A stretch of DNA of 64,000 nt from Diphasiastrum complanatum (lineage: Eukaryota; Streptophyta; Lycopodiopsida; Lycopodiales; Lycopodiaceae), in assembly GCA_029204225.1 (NCBI GenBank), contig CM055100.1, positions 5,735,592 through 5,799,591 on the forward strand, written 5' to 3'. Shown piece after piece: positions 1-9,392 of this stretch. The notes beneath the pieces are model-generated. The model saw nothing but the letters and a program-made list of their open reading frames with translations, searched no databases and was not told the DNA's origin. Position numbers and translations under genes: made by a program. The stretch's first letter is position 1. Each line of letters begins with the position of its first letter.

Positions 1-173
1 CCCAGCTTCAAGCTCTTGTACTTAGTTTTGATTATTATCAGAGTTCATTTTGTGTCTACACTACTATTTTCTATTGTGCATTGTAGTTATTCGATCCATC
101 TTGAACTCGATCATTGCTGGTAACTGTCGCACTTCTGATCCTCTACACCACCTGCTCCACTTTTGTTGCACCA
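1..173. other. Unassigned left edge
   Basis: No convincing coding region. It directly abuts the LTR copy that starts at 174. Read on the minus strand it could be the leader and start of the interior of an element running out of the window, but the sequence next to the LTR matches a primer-binding site only in its first three bases (TGG). This stays a guess. Confidence 0.2.
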
Positions 174-895
174 TGTCCCAGAAGTGAGGCTGTCTCTATT
201 TTCGTCTTCTTCTTCTTATTCGCGAACCATTTTGTGTCTTTGAATTTTCTTTTTATGCGGAAGTTGTCTACAGGATCCTAGACACTCGACTACTCACACA
301 TAATACATTCTATTTTAGCAATAAAGACAAATAGCACAAGACAAGGAGATACACGAAAATAGAGCGACTGTATTATCATCAGTGCCTCGCTCGTTGGCGA
401 AATGACACTATGCTCTTTCGTTGTGTTCTGCTCGTTGGCAGACTTTCATGCACAACTATGGTTTCTAGTATTTTTCTGCTCTACTTGCTACCTCTCTCTC
501 ACTGTCTCTTACAGATCTCTGTATTCAGATTCTTTTATTATGATCCAAAGAGGATCGTTTATACCTCCACTGTGTGGAGTTTACAAGATAGCTAAATGTA
601 GAATCACAAGACTAGTTAACGCTAATCAACTAGTTAGTTAGTCTTCGTCGTTGCCATTCATTTCAGTTGGGCGTGAAGCCCGTTGAGCTGCCAGCTGGCA
701 GCGAGAAAGATTCTTCTTTGTTTGTTTCGTAATCTCCCGTTTGCTTTCGTTCTTTTCGTTTCCTTCGTAGTCATTCGGTTTGCACCCCTTTGCGGTTTGC
801 GGTCCTGGAGGTGTGTTTACGATTCACAAATGATTCGCGACTTCGAGTCAAAGACACATTGACTGTCACGAATCGTTCTCGTTCGACATTCTTTT
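174..895 (-). mobile_element. LTR copy A of a copia family (truncated)
   Basis: This segment is clearly homologous over most of its length to the LTR at 8555-9392. Shared landmarks include the run around the 'gacaaatagcacaagacaagg' block, the 'cctcgctcgttggc' block and the 'tgggcgtgaagcccgttgag' block. It begins with TGT at 174, as the other copy does at 8555. Its far end, the CACCACA terminus of the other copy, is missing, and it runs straight into a plus-strand RNase H fragment near 895. It is either a truncated LTR or one end of an element whose remainder lies left of the window. Strand is taken from the copy at 8555, which has an adjacent primer-binding site. Confidence 0.6.
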
Positions 896-1230
896 TGTTA
901 TGACATTGTCGTTGAGAAATGCTATCTTGACATCCATTTGGTGCATTTTGAGGTCTTCTACGGCTGCAGTTCAATGCTACCACCATTTTGTGTGACAACT
1001 TGAGTTGTATTTCACTGTCACTAAATCCCAGATTTCATGGCAAATCCAAGCACATAGAAATTCAGTATCATTTTATTCGGGAGAAAGTTTTCTCAAGGCA
1101 AGTGATCCTTCAATACTGTTCCACAACAGAAATGGTTGCAGACATCTTTACCAAAGCGCTTTCCAGGATCAAGCATCAGAAGTTCTTCAACATGCTGAAC
1201 CTAACGAAGATGCCAAGACACCAACCGTGA
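896..1230 (+). pseudogene. Ty1/copia RNase H C-terminal fragment
   Basis: The plus-strand translation carries the end of a copia RNase H domain: a WLRN-like motif with the tryptophan lost near 910-925, then TTILCDN near 975-995, the KHIEIQYHFIRE stretch at about 1050-1085, and VADIFTKAL at about 1135-1165. In these polyproteins this is the last domain before the polypurine tract and 3' LTR, and that order is seen here. The upstream part is frameshifted and cut by LTR copy A at about 895, so it is a relic of a larger plus-strand element and makes no functional protein. Confidence 0.8.
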
Positions 1231-1232
1231 CC

Positions 1233-1243
1233 TTAAGGGGGAC
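1233..1243 (+). other. Polypurine tract of plus-strand copia element
   Basis: A TTAAGGGGGA-type purine run lies one base before the TGTTGGAAATT start of an LTR and just after the RNase H stop at 1230. This is the standard site for plus-strand DNA priming in LTR retrotransposons. Confidence 0.7.
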
Positions 1244-1667
1244 TGTTGGAAATTAAGCCCATAGTTGTCTCCTTGGTGAATGACTAATTTCTATTTCATG
1301 ATTCTTCCTGCATGTTTATTGATCATTGATCTAGGGTCAGGTGAAACCAACTTCGGTTCTACGTCTGCTCATCTGATACCTGCAGGAATCACAAACTTAG
1401 ACAGCCAATTTATTTGAAGAACATCTACAACGGGCTTCTGACTGATCTCCAGCAAAGGGTATAATTTCAAAGTTCAGATGTTAAGTTTAATAACTTGAAG
1501 TCATTGAAGACTTGGCCATCTTCAAGGGCTTTCGCAAACTTGCATTTAGAACAAGTCTGCAGAAATACATTACTTTCGAGACAGTCTGCAGAAATGAACT
1601 ATGTTCGAGACAACTTCAGGAAATGTTCACAAAAGTTTCGCGACTATCTAAAAGATCAAATAATTTT

Positions 1668-1828
1668 TAACACCTTTGCCTTTTTCGCAAAATCCCGAAG
1701 AGAGAGAAAAATTCCCGAAGGTCATCTATTTTCATGTTGAATTGTTTTAAGGGCACCTTTGCCTTTTTCGCAAAATCCCAAAGACAGAAAAAAAATTCTC
1801 GAAGGTCATCTACTTTGAACGAGGAACG
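1668..1828 (+). repeat. Two-copy tandem repeat inside the LTR (about 86 bp period)
   Basis: A unit starting CACCTTTGCCTTTTTCGC and ending near CGAAGGTCATCTA occurs at about 1671-1732 and again at about 1757-1822, with a few substitutions. It lies in the presumed U3 part of the LTR, where tandem repeats commonly act as transcriptional enhancers. That role is inference. Confidence 0.75.
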
Positions 1829-2044
1829 TTTCCAGCCACTTCCCAAATTTGCGAAGTGAGAGAAAGCCACTTCCCTTATAAAGTGAAGTGAGAGAATTTG
1901 CAACGCCCTCGTCCACGTCAACATTCCCTATGGGTTGACAATGTACACTATGTACAGTTGTCACAGAAGCCATATACTTCCAAGTACAACGACTTACCTA
2001 ATTAGGTGACAATCATTTATTATAACTAATACACAAATGAAATG

Positions 2045-2052
2045 TATAAATA
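2045..2052 (+). promoter_or_regulatory. Candidate LTR TATA box
   Basis: TATAAATA lies about 210 bp before the proposed LTR end, a plausible position for transcription starting at the U3/R border. Sequence-based inference only. Confidence 0.4.
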
Positions 2053-2265
2053 GGTCATCCAAGCACAGATTGTGGGTTGCTCCGTTCATGAGACGCATTA
2101 TTTGAGCCTCTCAATTACGCCATCAATTTTGGTTGTAATTGTTATTTGTATTGTGCTTCAGTGTAATATAGCAGCAGCACATTTTTATCTGTGTAAAACA
2201 TAGATGGATGCTTGTTGTGATTGAATGCACTTTCATTGATGTTTGATTGTGCTTTTATACTCACT

Positions 2266-2277
2266 CTGATCAGAGCA
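2266..2277 (+). other. Degenerate tRNA-Met primer-binding site
   Basis: The string TGATCAGAGCAT shares the ATCAGAGC core with the plant copia primer-binding site TGGTATCAGAGC and follows a potential LTR end. If real, the LTR at 1244-2263 is followed by element interior as well as preceded by it, which would be an LTR-sharing tandem arrangement. Confidence 0.35.
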
Positions 2278-2638
2278 TAGACATCTATGGCTCCTCAGTT
2301 TCAGATCAAACGATGGCTGTCTTTGACGCCTGAGGAACTCGCGATATCATACTGCTCTTCCATTTATTTCAGAACTATACTTCACATTGAATCTGATTTC
2401 AGTAGTACCACACACAAACCATCTCTAATATCTTCGGTGGACTGTACTCTTGTTTTAATTTTTAAGATCATGTTGGGCAATCAGAAGGCATAAAGCTATG
2501 ATTATCTTTTAGCATAAGCTGTCTATTAGATTGTTTTTGCACCTAGTAGCCGATTAGAACGGGAGAGCTATTCCGCAATATTCCTGCTCTCTTCTCTATT
2601 CTCGTTCTTCCTATCTCCCTTGCCCCATCAGATTGGTA
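2278..2638. other. No recognisable gene
   Basis: A 68-codon ORF begins at 2287, about where a gag start would be expected after the PBS-like site, but its translation does not resemble a Gag protein. Nothing else can be supported. Confidence 0.3.
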
Positions 2639-2639
2639 C

Positions 2640-3064
2640 AAAGGATCAAAATTTTACAAAGGGTCAGAATTTATACACTAGGTCGGATTTATACAAAGGG
2701 TCAGATTTATTAGACCTGCTCCGATCCGATCCGGAGTCGAAGACGCCCAAATAAATTGGATCTGATCCGATACAAGGTCGAAGGTGCCTGAAAAAATTAG
2801 AACCGATCCGAATCGAACAGGTTCGAAGGCGCTCGAAAAAATTAGAACCGATCTGACCCGATTCAAGGTCAAAAAATCTCTCTTTGACAAGAATGACATT
2901 GGATCGAAAAATATGCTTGGGTCGAAAAAATTCGATTTTGAATTTTTTGATCCTTTGCTGGACGAGCCTTCATAATTTTTTTGTGTTTTCCAAGAATAAG
3001 TATATACAGATTTTTCAAGATGCCCATTACCTAATGGAATTGGGCTTGACCATAGAATTCCACA
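2640..3064 (-). mobile_element. 3' LTR of degenerate minus-strand copia element, with internal repeats
   Basis: The right boundary is clear: reading the minus strand, a purine tract at 3065-3077 is followed by TGTGGAATTCTATGG, a typical LTR start. The left boundary is not resolved and may lie left of 2640. Between about 2719 and 2870 the minus strand holds three imperfect copies of a roughly 50-bp unit built around GATCGGTTCTAATTTTTTC and a CTTCGA box. Related AAATCCGACCC/TCTGACCC strings continue at 2640-2715. Confidence 0.55.
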
Positions 3065-3077
3065 CTCTCCCTTAATG
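3065..3077 (-). other. Polypurine tract, minus strand
   Basis: On the minus strand ATTAAGGGAGAG immediately precedes the LTR start TGTGG and follows RNase H coding sequence, the expected order. Confidence 0.65.
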
Positions 3078-4965
3078 TAGATCCTGAAAACTTTCGATAT
3101 TTAGATTTAGCTAATTGTTAAATCTGAGATGGTGCTCCTTGGTGAAATAATTTGCTGCCATAAACTCTGGCCTGCAGTAAACCAAAGAAATTACCCTTGT
3201 GATTTGGTTGTCATAGTAGATGAACGTCGGATGTGACTAAATAAAATTGATATCAGCCAAATCGCCTCCTTGGTAGCATTTGTGACAACTATAAAATTTG
3301 ACTCTGCTAAGTTCTGGTTGTTACATGAGATTGGACCTTGATTGGCATAAATCTAGAAGTTGATATTCTGGTGTCGATACTTTCTATCCAATTTGCATTT
3401 GTGTAGCCTTTGAGAATCTTGGTTGATGGGTCGGATTTTTGTTGATTGATGGAAATTAGTCTGTTGGATCGGATTCGAAAAATATACTCAAACACTAACA
3501 TGCATTTCAGATTCTTCATCAAAGTCAGATTGTTACTGAGTAATAAAACATCATCTACATAAAGAGTGATGATAGTGGAACGATCTGATACAGACTTGAA
3601 GTAAATATTCAAGTCTGTCAAGTTTGGATAAAAATCATTCTCGTTTAAAACTGCAAGTGTTGTGTTCTCTTTTGCCTTGCACTGGTCAACATCAGTGGAT
3701 GACTCTGCCTCTGAAATAGTGTTGAGTTCTTGCACAAAGTAGCAGGCCGGATCATCCATGAATTGGGATGGAGGCTATTTGGATCGATTCGATTTTTTGT
3801 GTTGAAATTTAATTCCTTTGATGTTGTTCGATTCGTTAAGTTTCTCACTCATTTTTCGAGTCAGTATCGAATTTTGGAATTTTTACCCTTGGGTCAGATT
3901 TTGGCTGTTCGATGTTTGGGTCGGATTTTGCAGTAGTTTTTTCCTTGAGATCGAAAAATCGATCTTCCAAGAAAGTGACATCTCTACTCGTGAAGGTCTT
4001 TTGAGAGTCCAGAAGGTGGTATGAGAAATAGCCAATATAAATCGATCTTCTGCTCTACGACCCAAAGGGTCGGATTTTGGATTTTTCGACCCTGGATCGG
4101 ATTTTGATTGTTCAATCCTTGGGTCAAATTTTTCTGGAGATTGGCAGTGATTTGACTGAAAGCAAAACATCCAAAAATTCTGATATGGTTGAGTGATGGC
4201 TTCAATCCTGTCCATGCCTCATAAGGTGTCTTGCCATTCAGAGCCTCTAAAATGGATCGATTTTGAAGGTAGGCTGCTGTAGTAACAACTTCTGTCCAAA
4301 ACTTCTTTGGAAGAGATGCATGGGCCAACATGCTCCTTGCACTTTCAATGAGTGACTGAGGCTTCCATTTAGCTGCACCATTGTACTGAGGTGAGCTTGT
4401 TGTAAAATGTTGTTGTATTCTGGTTGCCTTGCAAAAGTCTTTGAATTTGTTGGAGATAAATACTCCCCTTGCATCAGAGCGTAGAACAATGATTCTTCTC
4501 TAGGTCGATTTTTTTGATGATGCTTTGAATTGCATGAAGTACTTCAGAGTATCGGATTTGTTCTTCAAGAAATATGTTGTAGTCCTCTGAGAGAAGTCAT
4601 CAATAATAGTCAACAAATAGACAGCTCCCCCTATGGGAATAGTCTGCATAGGACCACAAATGTCCATGTGTAGCAAATTTCTAGAAGTACATTCTGAATC
4701 TAAAAGATTGAACTTCTAACATGCTTTTGGAAATACAGCTTTTACATGGAGTATCGGATTTGCTAATGAAAGATAGATCTTGTACTAAGTTCTGTTTCGA
4801 CATTTGCTGAATACAATTGGAGTTTAAATGGCCTAATCTGTGATGCCACAACATATCATTTGAATCAAAAGTAGTAGTAAAAAGAGCTTGACTTTTCTAG
4901 ATTTGTCAAGAATAGTGCAGTCTTGTCTATCGAATTCGACCCTCTAACCTGATACATGAGTCTTC
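3078..4965 (-). pseudogene. Degenerate copia pol (GAG-pre-integrase, integrase, RT and RNase H relics)
   Basis: From right to left the minus strand encodes a pre-integrase zinc region (LWHHRLGHLN then CKSC, about 4720-4860), integrase core (MDICGPM at about 4650, SPQYNG near 4375), an integrase C-terminal part (LPKKFWTEVV, RIFGCFAF, about 4150-4330), an RT active-site region (LYVDDVLLLS near 3560) and RNase H pieces (ATKEAIWL near 3260, AANYFTKE near 3150). Frameshifts, stops and a large deletion between integrase and RT show it is dead. The glutamate after NG(V/A)A in the integrase appears as lysine. Short KSDP/NP-rich insertions encoded by AAATCCGACCC repeats interrupt the integrase tail and the linker. 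Confidence 0.8.
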
Positions 4966-5762
4966 GAGGGGTGGATGAATAATTAAGTTTAAGATATCAG
5001 AGATTGAAGTTGGCAAAGAGCTAGATAAGCTGCCAACTTTGCGAGAGCAATCACCTTGGCGTCAAACAATTTTTAAGAAAACTCCGGATTCCATTAGGAG
5101 TTTGTGAAAAGTACAGTACTAAGGACCATAAATGGATCTTTGAATGATCCACAAGGTTGATTGTATGCTTGTTAAACAATCTATTAGAAATTAGTCATCA
5201 GAAAACAAGATCTAGTTTAGCAGCTTGATAGAAAACAAGTAGAGACAATCAAAGCATTGATCAATAAGTGTAATCCAACTCCACACGTGTGGAAATAAGG
5301 CTGTAGTACGGCCTGTAGACAGTGTTTACAATGTGCCAAAGCTGGGTTTCATTGGAAATCAAGAGTAATCACCATACAATGAGAGGAAACATGAGTTTCT
5401 CCTTGAGGCTCCAAAAAGTTTCTATCTTCTCACTATGGAGAATGGGAATACATAGTAAAACACACTTCCTTTGCTAAGTTAAGTGAAAATCCAGCATGTA
5501 ATAAGGAAGTAGACTCCACTTTCTTGCCCTAATGTGAAAACCCTAGCCTAGATCCAAGAGTCATGCTTGGTAGGTGCATGGTAGGTACAAATCTCATCAT
5601 AAATCATGGTCTAGATCCTACAAAGTAGGAATCACTACCAAATGGACACACCACTCCTCTTGACTCGTGGTAACCTACTTTAGGTGTGTATGTACAAGTG
5701 GCACTTTAGCCATTCAAGTAACCAACAAACAATATTGACAAAAATGTACAATATTCTACATG
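4966..5762. other. No gene recognised
   Basis: No supported coding region. The stretch has no sizeable ORF on either strand and lies between two minus-strand copia relics, so it may be decayed LTR or interior. No matching partner copy is visible in the window. Confidence 0.3.
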
Positions 5763-5889
5763 GCTAGATTTGCCAATGTAGGCAATTTTTCACAGAGTTA
5801 TGTGGCAAGCCCGCACCAGCTAAGGGTGGATCCTTATTACGTACCAATGCTAAGAAGGAACATATGGAAGGATTTTGGTGTGCCATTGT

Positions 5890-6669
5890 CGCGACAAGCC
5901 TTGCCTTGTAGCGGCCAATAGTGCCATCTGATTTTAGCTTTTTATTGTACACCCACTTGCAGTCGACTATCTTTCAGTTTTCTGGCAGTGGGTCTAATGT
6001 CCATGCCTCGTTTTGCCTCATCGACTCAATCTCCTCTGACATTGCCTACTTCCAAAATTCTCCTTCTGGACTCTGGATAGATGTTGTTGGCTCTTCTGTG
6101 AAGCTTCAGTACTTGAATTGCGTGTCTTTGCTCCATTGAAGATTGTCAGAGTAGCGGTCTAGAGATCGTCTTTGTCTTGTTGATCTTCGAGGTTCGTTTC
6201 GTCGTTGTTCGAACATTTCTTGTTTGTCGATTCTCTGCTTCCTGTTACTCTGGAGTCTGGGGCTCTGCATTCTGATTTGATGTCTGTCCTCAATCTCCCT
6301 CTTGAATGGGCAGCAATGTGAAGATCTCATGGCCTCTTTCGTCTTTTAGTCCAGGGAATGTGGACTCATCAAATTTCACATCTCTGTTCGAAACAACATT
6401 CTTCGTGGTTAGAGCCTGTACACATGTGTTTTGTTCGAGTAGCCGACCATGATTGTTTGTTCAGATTTGTCATCGAACTTGCTTCTTTTTTCTTTTGGAA
6501 TGTGCTTGTATGCTGCACATCCAAACACCCATACGTATGACAGATCAGACTTTCTGCCTGTCCACATTTCGTATGGTATTTTATTTTCTAGCGCTGTCGT
6601 TGTAGATATGTTCTACAGGTGTACAGCTGCAGCTATTGCCTCAGTCCAGAATTGACCTGGCAGTTGAGC
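5890..6669 (-). pseudogene. Copia integrase C-terminus, linker and RT N-terminus (broken)
   Basis: The minus-strand reading shows the integrase tail (FWTEAIAAA near 6640, WVFGCAAYK near 6530), an arginine-rich linker (RRSTRQRRSL near 6160), and the start of RT (WTLDPLPENWKIVDCKWV near 5980, then RYKARLVA near 5900). There are several in-frame stops and one frame change. It then ends in non-homologous sequence before the first RT aspartate motif, so no polymerase could be produced. Confidence 0.75.
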
Positions 6670-7320
6670 CTATGCCATCATGCATCTGGCTCCTTCGACT
6701 AGCATTCTGTTTCTTCTTTCTGCCACACCGTTGTATTCTGGTGTGTATGCAGGAGTGAATTGGTGTTCTATCCCCTGTTCTTCGCAGAATCTTGAAAATT
6801 CTGTGCTTTTATATTCACCTCCATTGTTAGATCTAAGGATCTGTATCTTTTTCGAGGTGTGTCGCTCTGCGAATGCCACGAACTTCTTGAAGGAATCAAA
6901 CACTTCAGATTTCTTCTTCAAGTAGTAGATCATGGTCATCCGGTTGTAATCATCTATGAACATCAGAAAGTATCTCGAACGTAAGAGCGAATCTGTTTTC
7001 ATCGGTCCACAAACATCAGAGTGGACGATCTCAAAAATCTCTTTGGCTCTTCTTCCCTCATGCGTGAATGGATTCCAATGTTGCTTGCCTTTTTGACAAG
7101 CTTCGCAGAACTCAGTTGAAACCTTGAGACCTGTGACTATGCCTTTTCTGCTCATGTTGTACAGGCTCTGCATGTTCAGATGATACATTCTCCTATGCCA
7201 AAGCTGATCTTCATTTTCTGAAGCATTTAATATGCTATTGGAGTTGCTGATTATTTTGGATTTCCTTCTCTGCATCCGACCGTCAGCAATTTGTTTGTCG
7301 TATTCTCGATCATACGGCAA
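6670..7320 (-). CDS. Copia pre-integrase and integrase core (open but part of a dead element)
   Basis: A 216-codon open stretch of the pol polyprotein, not an independent gene. The GAG-pre-integrase zinc region (HRRMYHLN, then CEAC) lies at about residues 42-75. The integrase core starts with HSDVCGPM at about residue 98 (first Asp). The second catalytic Asp of the DDE triad is replaced by Asn: the usual RSDNGGEY reads RSNNGGEY. The Glu in VAERRNR is kept. Integrase joins cDNA ends to target DNA, and loss of the middle Asp should abolish catalysis. It continues in a different frame into the linker/RT at lower coordinates, and into protease at higher coordinates with an overlap of about 70 nt. 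Confidence 0.8.
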   Translation of the reverse strand: MPYDREYDKQIADGRMQRRKSKIISNSNSILNASENEDQLWHRRMYHLNMQSLYNMSRKGIVTGLKVSTEFCEACQKGKQHWNPFTHEGRRAKEIFEIVHSDVCGPMKTDSLLRSRYFLMFIDDYNRMTMIYYLKKKSEVFDSFKKFVAFAERHTSKKIQILRSNNGGEYKSTEFSRFCEEQGIEHQFTPAYTPEYNGVAERRNRMLVEGARCMMA

Positions 7321-7991
7321 GTGTTGCTGTCGAACAAAATTTGAATGCCTAGATCTGTCATCTTGGAGACAGATAGCAGATCTTTTCTTAGTGAGGACAC
7401 ATAAAGTGCTCCTGGTAGCTCCACTTGGCCTGACAGTGTTCGTAGCTGTAGAGTGCCAATGCCTTTGATATCATGTCTGCTCCCATCACCTAGAATCACT
7501 GCTATGTTGTTTTCGAATTCGTGAAAGTCGATCAAGACCTTCTTGTTGCAGGTTATGTGTGATGTTGCTCCTGAATCAATGACTACATCGTAGTCGTGTT
7601 CAGAGTAGCTTGTTGAAGCTTCATCGAGTATCGTGAAAGCTTCATCACCTCTTTCAGCATCCTTAGATGACTCTGCAACGTTTGCCTTTTCAGCTTTGTT
7701 CTTTCTTTTTGGGTTGAATCTGCAATCGTATGTAGAATATCCTTTCTTCTTGCAGTGCATGCAAGATATTGCTGGATTGAACCAGCATTTGTTGGCCGTA
7801 TGGCCTGATTTGTGGCAGTGATCGCAAGAAGAAGATTGCTGATTCGAGGACTTTGTCTTCTCAAATCTTGGCTTGCTTTTGTTTTTCTTCTTCCCTTTCG
7901 TGAAGAGAGCTTTCTCTTGTTCACTGCTTCCCTCTCCTTCGTCTCTTAGTCTTTCATCAGCGACAAGACTGACTGCTTTGTCGAATGTCAT
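7251..7991 (-). CDS. Copia Gag C-terminus (zinc knuckles) and aspartic protease
   Basis: A 246-codon open frame holding the C-terminal nucleocapsid part of Gag and the protease of the element. A basic KKKNKSK region is followed by zinc knuckle 1 (CDHCHKSGHTANKC, intact CX2CX4HX4C) at about residues 56-69. Knuckle 2 (CMHCKKKGYSTYDC) has Tyr where His should coordinate zinc. The protease active site DSGATSHIT is at about residue 138, with a later ALYV...LLSVSK motif typical of copia protease ends. The nucleocapsid packages RNA and the protease cleaves the Gag-Pol precursor. This is a segment of a larger ORF; upstream gag is broken. Confidence 0.85.
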   Translation of the reverse strand: MTFDKAVSLVADERLRDEGEGSSEQEKALFTKGKKKNKSKPRFEKTKSSNQQSSSCDHCHKSGHTANKCWFNPAISCMHCKKKGYSTYDCRFNPKRKNKAEKANVAESSKDAERGDEAFTILDEASTSYSEHDYDVVIDSGATSHITCNKKVLIDFHEFENNIAVILGDGSRHDIKGIGTLQLRTLSGQVELPGALYVSSLRKDLLSVSKMTDLGIQILFDSNTCRMIENTTNKLLTVGCREGNPK

Positions 7992-8450
7992 ATCTGGTAG
8001 ACTCAGTATGAGCTCAGCGGCTGCGGTAGAGATTTCATGAATTACATCAGCTGTTGTGGTGCTGGGACCTGGTGCTCCTGTCCTGATCCAACGAGTTGAG
8101 CAAAGATCGTTTTGATCTTCTCAACGTGCTGATCCAACTGGTTGCCATCCCATTGTATTGATTGCAGCTGATTGTGAAGGTTCATGACTGAAGTTGCAGT
8201 CCTCACTTCATACTTCTACTTCAATCTTTTCCACGCTGCATGGCTACTTTCGCAATCTTCAATCTGCATGAGTAGATCCTCATTTATGGATGAAATGATG
8301 ATCACCATTGCGCGCTTTTCTGATCCATTTAGCTCTCCTTGGGTCTCCCTCTGGAGGCTGTACCTCTAAGAGCTTCGTCACCGACCAGATGCCTTCGCCC
8401 TTCAAAAGTGTTTTGATTTTAAATTTTCAGATTCTGTAATTTGCGCCATC
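7992..8450 (-). pseudogene. Copia gag N-terminal region, decayed
   Basis: On the minus strand, fragments such as MNLHNQLQSIQW and KIKTIFAQLVG (about 8100-8200) resemble the capsid-like part of copia Gag (UBN2/gag family). Stops and frame changes break it into pieces and no usable start is visible. Confidence 0.6.
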
Positions 8451-8542
8451 GAGACCGATTGCTACTCTGGTCTAGATTGTTGTAGCCATATTGTGTTGTC
8501 TGGAAGAATCACTGTTGGGATATCAGTAGTATTAAGTTGTGT

Positions 8543-8554
8543 GCTTTGATACCA
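8543..8554 (-). other. Primer-binding site (tRNA-iMet type)
   Basis: On the minus strand TGGTATCAAAGC directly follows the LTR end (...ATGACA). It differs at one position from the plant copia consensus TGGTATCAGAGC, which pairs with the 3' end of initiator tRNA-Met. Confidence 0.85.
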
Positions 8555-9392
8555 TGTCATGAAAGCGAGACTGTCTCTTTTTTTGTCTTCTTCTTCTTCT
8601 TCTTCTGATTGTTCGATGAATCACCAACAATTAGTCCATTTATCATTTTCTTTTATGAAGATGAATTTTGTGTCTTTGAATTTTCTTTTTATGCAAAAAT
8701 TGTTTACAGGATCCCAGACACTCGACTACACATCACAGAACACATTCTATTATAGCAATAAAGACAAATAGCACAAGACAAGGAGATACACGAAAATAGA
8801 GCGACTATATTATCAGTCTAATTTTAGAGCGAGATCGTCAGTGCCTCGCTCGTTGGCGGAATGTGCTCTTTCGCTATGTTCTGCTCGTTGGCAGACTTTC
8901 ATGCACAACTATGGTTTCTAGTATTTTTCTACTCTACTCGCTACCTCTCTCTCACTGTCTCTTACAGATCTCTGTATTCATATTCTTTTATTATGATCCA
9001 GAGATGATCGTTTATACCTCTACTGTGTGGAGTTTACAAGATAGCTAAACGTAGAATCACAAGACTAGTTAACGCTAATCAACTAGTTAGTTAGTCTCCG
9101 TCGTTGCCATTTGTTTCAGTTGGGCATGAAGCCCGTTGAGCTGCCAGTTGGCAGCGCGAAAGATTCTTCTTTGTTTGTTTCGTAATCTCCCATTTGCTTT
9201 CGTTCTTTTCGTTTTGTGTCCCTTTGCGGTTTGCGGTCCTGGAGGTGTGTTTACGATTCACAAATGATTCGTGACTCGTTCGTGCTTCGAGTCAAAGACA
9301 CATTGACTGTCGCAAATTGTTCTCGTTCGACCTTCGTTTTTTGTTCGTACTGCGACAAAGTTGCAGGTGTTCACCATTTCTGACACACCACA
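8555..9392 (-). mobile_element. 5' LTR of the minus-strand copia element
   Basis: It has TGT...ACA ends (TGTCATGAAAG at the left, CACCACA at the right), a PBS immediately internal, and a homologous copy at 174-895. The 838-bp length is ordinary for copia LTRs. The right end is set by the terminal ACA and is not verified by a target-site duplication. Confidence 0.7.

Larger units (their letters stand above)
1244..2263 (+). mobile_element. LTR (about 1.02 kb) of plus-strand copia element
   Basis: It starts TGTTGGAAATTAAG directly after a polypurine tract, and is proposed to end at ...TACTCA near 2263. A TATAAATA box at 2045-2052 fits an LTR promoter. There is no second copy in the window, so the right end is inferred from the PBS-like sequence that follows. 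Confidence 0.55.
5763..9392 (-). mobile_element. Copia element, 5' part (LTR, gag, PR, INT, start of RT)
   Basis: A minus-strand Ty1/copia element with, from right to left, 5' LTR (8555-9392), PBS (8543-8554), decayed gag, two zinc knuckles plus aspartic protease, pre-integrase/integrase, and the beginning of RT near 5890-6050. RT catalytic motifs, RNase H and the 3' LTR are absent. The homologous LTR at 174-895 could be its displaced partner, but that copy sits next to unrelated plus-strand sequence. Confidence 0.8.

Noticed and set aside
402-641. Short ORFs in the LTR copies (also 8863-9048)
   Set aside because: They look conserved between the two copies only because the LTR itself is duplicated; no domain and no start context.
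2784-2975. Plus-strand ORF with repeated KIRTD peptides
   Set aside because: Arises from the ~50-bp LTR repeat read in the sense opposite to the element.
3984-4331. Separate gene calls for each short minus ORF at 3.3-4.5 kb
   Set aside because: They are pieces of one decayed copia pol in different frames.
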